Positions 23,774-30,413 of a stretch of 55,947 bases of DNA are shown here, one piece after another. The position numbers and the translations under genes were made by a program. The notes below the pieces were generated by a model. It was not told the DNA's origin, made no database searches, and was given only the letters and a program-made list of their open reading frames with translations. Source of the DNA: Elusimicrobiales bacterium (lineage in GTDB: Bacteria; Elusimicrobiota; Elusimicrobia; Elusimicrobiales; UBA9959); NCBI GenBank assembly GCA_031082205.1, contig JAVHLJ010000015.1, positions 1 through 55,947 of the forward strand, read 5' to 3'. Positions within the stretch are counted from its first letter, which is position 1. Each line of letters opens with the position of its first letter.

Positions 23774-24267
23774 GAATACTGATATCCGCGGCGGCCGCGA
23801 TGCTGCTCGCGCTGCCGGCGACGGCTGAAGACGCCGACCTTTCCATACCCGCGGAGAAGAAGGTGGTAGAGACGGGCGGGAAGGAAGACGCGAAGAAGGC
23901 CCCGGCCGCAGCCAAGAAAAAAAAGACGTACAAGAAAAAAGAAAGGGGCGCCGGGTATAAATTCAAGGTCCAGGACCCGAACCAGTACAAGTTCGACGGC
24001 AGCGGCAAACCGCTGACGGGCGGCAAAAAAGCGGCCCCGAAGAAAAAGTCCAAAGCCCCGGCGGACTCGGGCTACAAGTTCCGCCAGGAGGGGAGCGGGT
24101 CCGCCTACAAGCTCGACGACGAGGCCAACCCGATAGGCAAGGGCGGGGCCAAGAAGGCGCCGGCGCCGAAGAAGCCCGCCGCCGCGCCCGCCAAGAAGGA
24201 GGCCGCTCCGCCTTACGACGACTCCCTGGCCGTGGACAAGAAAGTTATCAGCCTGGAGGGCGAATAA
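23770..24267 (+). CDS. Secreted Lys/Ala-rich protein with GYKF repeats
   Basis: A 165-residue protein with a signal peptide (MRILISAAAAMLLALPATA, cleavage after TA about residue 19). The mature part is very rich in Lys, Ala and Pro and holds two related blocks: GYKFKVQDPNQYKFDGSGKP (about 60-79) and GYKFRQEGSGSAYKLDDEAN (about 99-118). No enzyme motif is visible. It could bind an anionic envelope polymer. Translational coupling to folD is odd and may only reflect compact packing. Confidence 0.6.
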   Translation: MRILISAAAAMLLALPATAEDADLSIPAEKKVVETGGKEDAKKAPAAAKKKKTYKKKERGAGYKFKVQDPNQYKFDGSGKPLTGGKKAAPKKKSKAPADSGYKFRQEGSGSAYKLDDEANPIGKGGAKKAPAPKKPAAAPAKKEAAPPYDDSLAVDKKVISLEGE

Positions 24268-24286
24268 CGGCCGCCCTCATGAGAAA

Positions 24287-25045
24287 ATGAAAGTCCCCCG
24301 CGAGTGGCATAAGAGTTTCTTCGTAAATTCGTTCTACAACCCCGCCGGCGAACTGGCCGTCGCCAGGGCGCGGCCCGAGGCGGCCTTCGTCCTCAAAAAA
24401 CTGAAGCTGAAAAAGGGCGCGGCCCTGCTCGATCTCTGCTGCGGCCCTGGCAGGCACGCCGTAGAGTTCGCGCGCAGGGGGATTAAAGTCACCGGGCTGG
24501 ATTTTTCCGCCGAATATCTCCGCGAGGCGGAGGCCAGGGCGAGGGCCAAAAAGGTCCCGCTGCGGCTGGTCCGCGGAGACATGCGCCGGATCCCTTTCAA
24601 AAGCGAGTTCGACGCGGCCGTGAACCTCTTCACCAGCTTCGGCTATTTCCCTGAATTCTCCGACGACATAAAGACCCTGCGCGGCGTCGCCCGCGCCCTG
24701 AAGCCGGGCGGTCTTTTCCTTATCGACGTGGTCAACGGGGCTTTCGTCAGGAAGAATTTCCGCGCCCGCGGCTGGTTCCGCCTGAAAAGCGGGGGCTGGC
24801 ATCTCGAGGAGAACGTCCTGACCCGCGACGGCTGCTTCAATGAATGGACAAGGATAAAGCCGGGCGGCGGGGCCGTTGCGAAAAGGTTCTTCAACCGGCT
24901 CTACGACGCGGCCCGCCTCGCGGCGGCGCTGGAAAAGGCCGGGTTCGAACCTCTTTCTTTCTGGGGAGGGTTCGGCGGGGAAAGGCTTTCGGCGGACCGG
25001 AACCGCCTTATCTGCCTGGCCCGCAAGCCCGCCTCAGCCCGCTGA
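24287..25045 (+). CDS. Class I SAM-dependent methyltransferase
   Basis: A 252-residue methyltransferase. LLDLCCGPGRHAVEFARRG is motif I, VTGLDFS the acidic loop, NLFTSFGYF the post-II region and LKPGGLFLIDV motif III. The family (often annotated as a Methyltransf_25 type) contains many small-molecule enzymes; the target is unknown. It is distinct from the methyltransferase at 3452. It ends in a 12-base tail-to-tail overlap with rlmN on the other strand. Confidence 0.8.
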   Translation: MKVPREWHKSFFVNSFYNPAGELAVARARPEAAFVLKKLKLKKGAALLDLCCGPGRHAVEFARRGIKVTGLDFSAEYLREAEARARAKKVPLRLVRGDMRRIPFKSEFDAAVNLFTSFGYFPEFSDDIKTLRGVARALKPGGLFLIDVVNGAFVRKNFRARGWFRLKSGGWHLEENVLTRDGCFNEWTRIKPGGGAVAKRFFNRLYDAARLAAALEKAGFEPLSFWGGFGGERLSADRNRLICLARKPASAR

Positions 25046-26065
25046 ACCCCCGCGACGCGCCGCCAGCTGCCCGCAGGCCGCGGCGATGTCCGGCCCCTTT
25101 TCGAGCCTGAGATAAGTCCTCACCCCGGACGCTATCATCGCCTTCTGGAACGCCTTTACCCGCGGCGTCACTCCCGCGCCGGGACCTCCGGGAGGGTTGT
25201 GCGGTATGAGGTTCAGCCTGCAGGGAACCCCTTTTATCAGGCGGGCCAGCCGCTCCGCGTCCTCCGCGGAATCGTTAACCCCGTCGAAAATTATGCACTC
25301 GAAGAAGACCTGGGCCTTCTTGGCCGCGCAATAGTCCCGGGCGGCCGCTATCACCTCGCGCAGCGGCCAGCGGGCCTCCGCCGGCACCAGCCGCGCGCGC
25401 AGCCCGGCGTCCGCCGCCACCAGCGAAACCGCCAGCTTGAGCTTGAGCGGAGAGCCGGCCAGTTCCCTTATCACCGGCACCACTCCGACGGTGGAGACCG
25501 TCATCCCGCTCTGCGGGAAGCCGTGTCCGGCGTCGTCGGAAAGTATCAGCACGGCTTTTTTCAGGTTCTCCCAGTTGAGGAAGGGCTCGCCCATGCCCAT
25601 GAAGACCAGGCTCGACAGCGGGCCGGCCGCCGCGCGCAGGCAGGCCTCGTACTGGGCGACCATCTCCGAAGGACGGAGGTCGCGGATGAGCCCCATGGAC
25701 CCCGTGGCGCAGAAAACGCAGCCGCAGGCGCAGCCCGACTGGGAGGAGAGACAGGCCGAAAGCCTGCCCTTGCCGGGCAGCACCACGCTCTCGGCCGGGG
25801 CGCCGCCCGGGAAGGAGAAGAGCAGCTTGCGCGTGCCGTCGGCCGCGGAGACGAAAGTCTCCGGTTCCCCGAAACCGCGCAGAGAGAACTCCTTCTCCAG
25901 CAGGCGCCGGACCCGCGCGGGAACGCGCGTCATCGCGCCGAACGAGGCGGCCCCGTCCCTGTACAGCGCGGCGAAGACCGCCGCGGCGTGGACCGGCTTC
26001 TCCCCCAGGCGGGAAAGCCTCGCTTCCAGTTCCCCGCGCGCAAGGTCCCTCAGATCCGGCTTCAT
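25034..26065 (-). CDS. rlmN: Dual-specificity 23S rRNA/tRNA adenine-C2 methyltransferase
   Basis: A 343-residue radical SAM enzyme. The cluster motif is CACGCVFCATG (about residues 111-121, C-x3-C-x2-C), VFMGMGEPFLNWENL is the RlmN/Cfr hallmark, and the C-terminal AAACGQLAARRGG carries the catalytic Cys that forms the RNA adduct. NLIPHNPPGG matches RlmN. It methylates A2503 in 23S rRNA and A37 in some tRNAs. A TAACAT hexamer 9 nt before the start may mark a very short leader. It converges with the methyltransferase gene. Confidence 0.93.
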   Translation of the reverse strand: MKPDLRDLARGELEARLSRLGEKPVHAAAVFAALYRDGAASFGAMTRVPARVRRLLEKEFSLRGFGEPETFVSAADGTRKLLFSFPGGAPAESVVLPGKGRLSACLSSQSGCACGCVFCATGSMGLIRDLRPSEMVAQYEACLRAAAGPLSSLVFMGMGEPFLNWENLKKAVLILSDDAGHGFPQSGMTVSTVGVVPVIRELAGSPLKLKLAVSLVAADAGLRARLVPAEARWPLREVIAAARDYCAAKKAQVFFECIIFDGVNDSAEDAERLARLIKGVPCRLNLIPHNPPGGPGAGVTPRVKAFQKAMIASGVRTYLRLEKGPDIAAACGQLAARRGGSAG

Positions 26066-26184
26066 AGGCCTTTAATGTTACAAAATCGGCGGCGGGCGCC
26101 TCCGCGGGATTTAACAAAGATTTAACACGCAGGACATTGCCCCGTACGCCTCCGGCCGCTAAACTATCAGCAAGGAGAAGCCTT

Positions 26185-26625
26185 ATGCGTATACTAGCTA
26201 TCATAACGGCCCTGATGACGGCTTTCGCCGCGCCCGCCGCGGCGGAGATGCTTTCCGTCACCTCGAAGATGGCCAACGTGCGCGGCGGGCCCGGGGGAGG
26301 AGGAGAGCCTCTCTGGCAGGTGCTGCGCTTCTCCCCTTTCGAGGTGCTGGGCCGCAGCGGGGCCTGGGTCCATGTCAGGGATTACGACGGCGACGAAGGA
26401 TGGGTGCACGGCTCCATACTGTCCAAGGTCCGGACCGTGGCGGTCAAGACGGAGAAAGCGAACCTGCGCGAATCCCCCGGCGGGGAGATAACCTGGGTCC
26501 TGGACAGGGGCTACCCGATGAAGCTTATCAAGGCCGAAGGCGGCTGGCTGCAGGTGACCGACGGCGAGACGACCGGCTGGCTGCACAGCAGCGTCGTCTG
26601 GGGTCTAGAAGAAGAAGAGGAGTGA
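26185..26625 (+). CDS. Exported tandem bacterial SH3-domain protein
   Basis: A 146-residue protein with a signal peptide (MRILAIITALMTAFAAPAAA). Two SH3b-like repeats follow: the first about 23-82 (VTSKMANVRGGPGG ... GDEGWVHGSIL), the second about 85-140 (KTEKANLRESPGG ... TTGWLHSSVVW). Such domains bind peptidoglycan or proteins in the envelope. AAGGAG lies 8 nt before the ATG, fixing the start. The C-terminus is acidic (EEEEE). Upstream is an AT-rich stretch (26108-26125, TTTAAC repeated) that probably holds its promoter. Confidence 0.8.
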   Translation: MRILAIITALMTAFAAPAAAEMLSVTSKMANVRGGPGGGGEPLWQVLRFSPFEVLGRSGAWVHVRDYDGDEGWVHGSILSKVRTVAVKTEKANLRESPGGEITWVLDRGYPMKLIKAEGGWLQVTDGETTGWLHSSVVWGLEEEEE

Positions 26626-26628
26626 CGG

Positions 26629-27636
26629 CTAGGCCGCCAGCTCGAACATGCGGTCTATCGCGACGCGTGCCCGCCCGGCTATGCCGGCGGGCACGGTCAC
26701 TTCCGGAGGGGAGGGGTCCCGCAGCAGCGCCAGCACGCTCTCCAGCGTGATGGATTTCATGTAGGGGCAGAGGCGGCACATGCCGATGAAGTTCTTTTCC
26801 GGGAAGCGCAGCCGCGCCAGTTCTCCGAATCCGCATTCCGTGACCAGCAGGTAGGCCGGCGCGTTCGTGCTCTCCACGTAGCGCATCATGTCGCCGGTAC
26901 CGCCCATGAAGTCCACGGCCTTTATAAGCTCGGACGGGCATTCGGCGTGGGCCAGCGCCACAAGCCCCGGCCAGCGCTCCCTGTATATCTTTATGAGACC
27001 GGGGTCGAATTTTTCATGCACCAGGCAGGAGCCGTTCCAGAGGACGATGTCCTTCCCGGGGGTCCTGCCCAGTTCGCGCGCCAGGTTGGCGCCCATGAAC
27101 CTGTCGGGCAGGAATATGACCTTCTCGTGGTCCTCGTACATCCGCCGCAGGATCTTCGCCGCGTTGGCGCTGGTGACTATGCAGTCGGACTCCGCCTTTA
27201 CCTCCGCGGTGGTGTTGATGTAGGTGACCACCGGCGCGCCGGGATGCTCCGCCTTGAGGCGCCTGACGTCGGCGGCCGTCACCCCCTCGCTCAGAGAGCA
27301 GCCGGCGTTGGAGGAGGGCACGTAGACCTTCTTGGAGGGGTTGAGTATCTTGGCGGTCTCGGCCATGAAATGGACGCCGCAGAAAACTATGGCTTCGGCG
27401 TCCGTGCGGCGGCAGTCGTCGGCAAGCTTGTAGGAATCCCCGGTGAGGTCCCCGACGCCCAGTATTATCTCGGGCGACTGGTAGACGTGCGCGGCTATGA
27501 CCGCCCGGCGCTCGGCTTTGAGCCTGTTTATCTCCAGAGTCAGCGCGGCGGCCCGCTCCAGGCCGCCCGGCACGCAGCGGCGGTCGAGCCCCAGCGAGGC
27601 CAGGCGCCGCACCTCGTCCCTTAGTTCCGGGGTCAC
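26629..27636 (-). CDS. nadA: Quinolinate synthase A
   Basis: A 335-residue [4Fe-4S] enzyme of the NAD de novo pathway, condensing iminoaspartate with dihydroxyacetone phosphate. The three cluster cysteines are visible in NAGCSLSEG, WNGSCLVHE and CRLCPYM; AAHVYQSPEI and HPECP-like HAECPSEL are family segments. The GTG start has GGAGGAAGC before it and overlaps the glycerophosphodiesterase stop (GTGA). No nadB or nadC is in the window. NadD is at 37373. Confidence 0.93.
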   Translation of the reverse strand: MTPELRDEVRRLASLGLDRRCVPGGLERAAALTLEINRLKAERRAVIAAHVYQSPEIILGVGDLTGDSYKLADDCRRTDAEAIVFCGVHFMAETAKILNPSKKVYVPSSNAGCSLSEGVTAADVRRLKAEHPGAPVVTYINTTAEVKAESDCIVTSANAAKILRRMYEDHEKVIFLPDRFMGANLARELGRTPGKDIVLWNGSCLVHEKFDPGLIKIYRERWPGLVALAHAECPSELIKAVDFMGGTGDMMRYVESTNAPAYLLVTECGFGELARLRFPEKNFIGMCRLCPYMKSITLESVLALLRDPSPPEVTVPAGIAGRARVAIDRMFELAA

Positions 27637-28361
27637 GCTTCCTCCTCCATTATATCGGGGTAATTGCTGAACACGCCGTCCGCGCCGGCCTCCTTCATGC
27701 GCAGCGCGTCCTTTTTCGAGTTCACGGTGTAGACGCGGACGGCGAAGCCGGCTTTCTTTATCAGGGCCACATTGGGCCGGAAAGCTATGCGAAGGGCGAG
27801 GTGAAAGCTCTCGGCCCTCACCGCGCGGGCCTTCAGGACGGCCGGGGCCAGCAGTATCTCGTTCAGCCCGTGGCCCAGCCAGCCCAGTTTCAGTTCCGGC
27901 GACAGCTCCCGGAAGCGGCGCAGCGTATCGTGGTCGAAGCTGGAGACCAGGGACTTTTCGAAAAGTCCGGGGCGGGATCCGAGCGCCGCGAGGACCTCCG
28001 CCTCTATCCCGGGATAGACGCCGCCGTCGTTCTTCACCTCAAGGTTAATCCAGTCCGCGGCGGGCCCGACCATGTCCAGGACCTCTTCAAGGAGCGGGAC
28101 GCGCTGAAAGGCGGGATCGGCCGCGAAATGGGCGGCGGCGTTCAGCCTGGACAGCTCCGCGTAGTCCAGCTCCGCTATCCTCGCGGGCGAGCCGGCGGTA
28201 TGGGACAGGTCGTAGTCGTGATGGACCACCAGCCGGCCGTCCCGGGTCCGGTGCACGTCGAACTCGAAATCGCGCGACCCCATTTTCACGGCCAGGTCGA
28301 AAGCCTTGAGCGTGTTCTCCGGGGCGTAGCCGGAGGCGCCGCGATGGGATATGATCTTCAT
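27633..28361 (-). CDS. Glycerophosphodiester phosphodiesterase
   Basis: A 242-residue TIM-barrel enzyme of the cytoplasmic UgpQ type. ISHRGASGYAPENTL (His catalytic), DFEFDVHRTRDGRLVVHHD (key residues E, D, H) and WINLEVKND hold the metal and catalytic residues. It hydrolyses glycerophosphodiesters from phospholipid turnover to glycerol-3-phosphate. No signal peptide. It overlaps the PHP gene upstream by ATGA and nadA downstream by GTGA, forming a three-gene coupled run. Confidence 0.92.
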   Translation of the reverse strand: MKIISHRGASGYAPENTLKAFDLAVKMGSRDFEFDVHRTRDGRLVVHHDYDLSHTAGSPARIAELDYAELSRLNAAAHFAADPAFQRVPLLEEVLDMVGPAADWINLEVKNDGGVYPGIEAEVLAALGSRPGLFEKSLVSSFDHDTLRRFRELSPELKLGWLGHGLNEILLAPAVLKARAVRAESFHLALRIAFRPNVALIKKAGFAVRVYTVNSKKDALRMKEAGADGVFSNYPDIMEEEA

Positions 28362-29197
28362 GACCAGTACCGCCCCAGCCAGCCGAAATTGGCCTCGTCG
28401 TAGTCGAAGCCGCTCATCTCCTCGCGGCCGGTGCCCGGGCCGTGGAAGTCGGTGCCGGCCGTGACGCCGAGGCCGAAGCGGCGCGCGAGCTCCAGGAACT
28501 CGCCCATCTTGCGCACGGTGTGGCAGGGATAGAAAGCCTCTATGCCGTCGAGCCCCATGTCCTTCCAGGCGCCCAGGTCCAGCACTTTCTCTACCACGCC
28601 GGGATGGGCGATCACGGCGGCGCCGCCGGCGGCCTTTATCGCCTTTATTGATTCCTCCATGTCCGGCCCGCGGGGCGGGACATAGGCGGGGCAGCCGTAA
28701 CCTATGTATTTTTCGAAAGCGTGCCTGCGATTCTTCACGAAACCCCGCTCTTCCATAAGGTCCGCGAGGTGAGGCCGGCCGTAGGTCCTGGCGGCGGGCG
28801 CTCCGCCGGCGGCCGGCGCCGGGCCGGCGGCTTCCAGGTCGGCCAGCGTCGCGGAAAAACCCAGCGGTCCAAGCAGGGCGAGTATCTCTTCCACGCGGGA
28901 AAGGCGCCTGCGCCTGAACTCCTCAAGGGCGGAGGCCAGCGACGGGCTGTCCGGGTCCACGCCGTAGCCCAGCACATGCAGGCTGTCGTGAAGGCGGGTG
29001 CTCAGTTCCACCCCGCGGCACCAGCGCAGGCCGCGCGCGGAAAGCAGCGGACCCAGGCCGCGCCAGCCGGCCGTATTGTCGTGATCGGTAAGGGAAAAAT
29101 ATTTCACCCCCGCGGCGGCGGCCGCCGCCGCCAGTTTCTCCGGCGGCAGCGTGCCGTCGGAGAAGCTGGAGTGGGTGTGCAGGTTTATCAGGGGCAT
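28358..29197 (-). CDS. PHP-domain phosphoesterase
   Basis: A 279-residue PHP protein. LHTHSSFSDG (HxH), SLTDHDNTAGW, a Glu in GVELSTR, AVIAHPGVVE and TDFHGPG give the full set of metal ligands. The closest well-studied group is the RNase AM/YciV or 3',5'-nucleotide phosphatase type, but the substrate here is not certain. Insert APAPAAGGAPAA is low-complexity. It is coupled to the glycerophosphodiesterase. Confidence 0.82.
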   Translation of the reverse strand: MPLINLHTHSSFSDGTLPPEKLAAAAAAAGVKYFSLTDHDNTAGWRGLGPLLSARGLRWCRGVELSTRLHDSLHVLGYGVDPDSPSLASALEEFRRRRLSRVEEILALLGPLGFSATLADLEAAGPAPAAGGAPAARTYGRPHLADLMEERGFVKNRRHAFEKYIGYGCPAYVPPRGPDMEESIKAIKAAGGAAVIAHPGVVEKVLDLGAWKDMGLDGIEAFYPCHTVRKMGEFLELARRFGLGVTAGTDFHGPGTGREEMSGFDYDEANFGWLGRYWS

Positions 29198-29261
29198 GTA
29201 CGGCCGGTAAAAGGCGCCGGGGCGCCATGCTGACGGCGTCCCGCTCTGACGCCGCTGGCGG

Positions 29262-29486
29262 TCAGCCGACCGTGACTTCCTTGACCTCGGGGACCTCTTC
29301 TCTAACCATGCGCTCCACTACGCCCTTGAGCGTCATGGCGGCGTGGGGGCAGCAGCCGCAGGCTCCGGTCAGGCGCACGGTCACGACGCCCTTCTTCTCG
29401 TCCACGGATATGAGCTCGACGGAGCCGCCGTCGGCCGCCAGTATCGGCTTTATCTTCTCTATGACCTTCGCAACCTTGTCTTTCAT
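29262..29486 (-). CDS. NifU C-terminal-domain Fe-S scaffold protein
   Basis: A 74-residue domain with the cluster-binding motif GACGCCPHAAMTL and the NifU fold around ILAADGGSVELIS. Such proteins hold and deliver [4Fe-4S] clusters, relevant here to NadA, RlmN and the radical SAM enzymes. The start is the MKDKV methionine, because AAGGAG stands 7 nt before it; an in-frame TTG five codons earlier is less likely. TATAAT on the minus strand (29513-29518) is its probable -10 element. Confidence 0.88.
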   Translation of the reverse strand: MKDKVAKVIEKIKPILAADGGSVELISVDEKKGVVTVRLTGACGCCPHAAMTLKGVVERMVREEVPEVKEVTVG

Positions 29487-29512
29487 GGTCTTCTCCTTCA
29501 ACCCTCGCCTAA

Positions 29513-29518
29513 ATTATA
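29513..29518 (-). promoter_or_regulatory. -10 hexamer for the NifU-like gene
   Basis: TATAAT on the minus strand, 26 nt before the ATG, followed by an AAGGAG ribosome site. It adjoins the family C copy 1 element. Confidence 0.5.
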
Positions 29519-29534
29519 GCAATTGGGCCGGATC

Positions 29535-29676
29535 AGGGCGGCACTTGTCCCCGCCTTGCGGGGATCGCCGCTGTCGGTGCACGGGCCGGGCCGTCGGCAT
29601 AGCCTCCGGCACCCGGGGCGGCAGTGCCGCTGTTCCGAGGCTCGTTGTTCCGAGTTCCGAGCTCCGCGACGGGCCT
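29535..29676 (+). repeat. Structured intergenic element, family C copy 1
   Basis: A 140-nt palindromic element. It shares with copy 2 (30266-30384) the starts GGGCGGCACTTGTCC and CGCCTTGCGGGGAT, and the tail GGCTCGTTGTTCCG (29639-29652). Between them is a hairpin CCGGG-CCG-...-GGC-ATA-GCC-...-CGG-CCCGG (29586-29616) whose sequence differs from that of copy 2. It sits between the NifU-like gene and the promoter of the adenosyltransferase. It bears no open frame of its own. Confidence 0.65.
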
Positions 29677-29754
29677 TTGGTCCCGGCCGGGGAAGGGGCC
29701 TTTTCCGGCGCGGCCCTGGGTCCCCGGACACTGCCATCCCGGCCCGGCCCGGGG

Positions 29755-29760
29755 TATACT
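29755..29760 (+). promoter_or_regulatory. TATACT -10 hexamer 8 nt before the adenosyltransferase start
   Basis: TATACT followed by TTGACACT and then ATG at 29769. There is no Shine-Dalgarno, so this is another leaderless-type start. Family C copy 1 lies upstream. Confidence 0.5.
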
Positions 29761-29768
29761 TTGACACT

Positions 29769-30413
29769 ATGGCTAAAAAAAGCGGGGGGACCAAAAGGAT
29801 TTTCAAGCCGGCGCAGGGCTCCGGGGACGGAGGGATGACGGCCCTGCTGTCCGGGCGCCGCGTAGCGAAGACCGATCCGCGCGTGAAGGCCAACGCCCTT
29901 ATTGACGAGCTGTCCTGCCTGCTGGGGCTGGTGAAGTCGGGCGGCTTCGAAAAGGCCGCCCTGTCCCGGGCGCAGGCGGCCCTGTCCGCGGCCGCGGCGA
30001 ACATCGCCGGCATGAAGAACGGCGGCGCGCTGAGCGAACTCGCCTCGGACGTCGAAAAGATATCCTCGGACCTTTCGCGGCGGGCGCGTCCTCCGGCCAG
30101 GTTCGTCCTGCCCGGGGAGAACCCGGTCGAAGCGACCCTTCACCTGGCGCGCGCCAGGGCGCGCCTCTGCGAGATATTATGCTGGGAACTGAAAGCCAAA
30201 GAGCCGGCCGTCCTGCTCAACAGGCTGTCCGACTGGCTTTTCCTGCTGGCCCTGTCCGCCGGAACGGGGCGGCACTTGTCCTCGCCTTGCGGGGATTGCC
30301 CGCAGTCGGTGGCCGGGCGACATAGCGCCCGGCACCTGCGGAGCCGGAGGCTCGTTGTTCCGCCGCGAGCTCTGCGAGCGGCCGGCGAAAAAAAGAACCG
30401 GAGAAATAAATGA
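29769..30413 (+). CDS. PduO-type ATP:cob(I)alamin adenosyltransferase with element-derived tail
   Basis: A 214-residue protein. Residues 16-50 (GSGDGGMTALLSGRRVAKTDPRV, key GDGGMT and RR) form the ATP-binding N-terminus of PduO-family adenosyltransferases; LNRLSDWLFLLALSA (about 150-165) is the conserved last helix. From about residue 166 the protein is encoded by family C repeat copy 2 and is basic and unlike the family (RHSARHLRSRRLVVPP). The frame stays open and its TGA overlaps the next ATG (ATGA). The enzyme would make adenosylcobalamin; the C-terminal tail may be neutral or harmful. Confidence 0.72.
   Translation: MAKKSGGTKRIFKPAQGSGDGGMTALLSGRRVAKTDPRVKANALIDELSCLLGLVKSGGFEKAALSRAQAALSAAAANIAGMKNGGALSELASDVEKISSDLSRRARPPARFVLPGENPVEATLHLARARARLCEILCWELKAKEPAVLLNRLSDWLFLLALSAGTGRHLSSPCGDCPQSVAGRHSARHLRSRRLVVPPRALRAAGEKKNRRNK
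30266..30384 (+). repeat. Structured element, family C copy 2, inside the 3' end of the preceding gene
   Basis: The second copy, same orientation. A perfect hairpin GCCGGGCG/CGCCCGGC (30312-30319 with 30326-30333, loop ACATAG) replaces the different hairpin of copy 1. Shared segments are GGGCGGCACTTGTC, CGCCTTGCGGGGATTGCC and GGCTCGTTGTTCCG. It overlaps the last ~40 codons of the adenosyltransferase reading frame, so it either invaded that gene's end or was adopted by it. Confidence 0.7.

Noticed and set aside
25034-25045. 12-base convergent overlap between a methyltransferase gene and rlmN as a sign of misannotation
   Set aside because: Both C-termini are family-like, and short tail-to-tail overlaps are normal in compact genomes.
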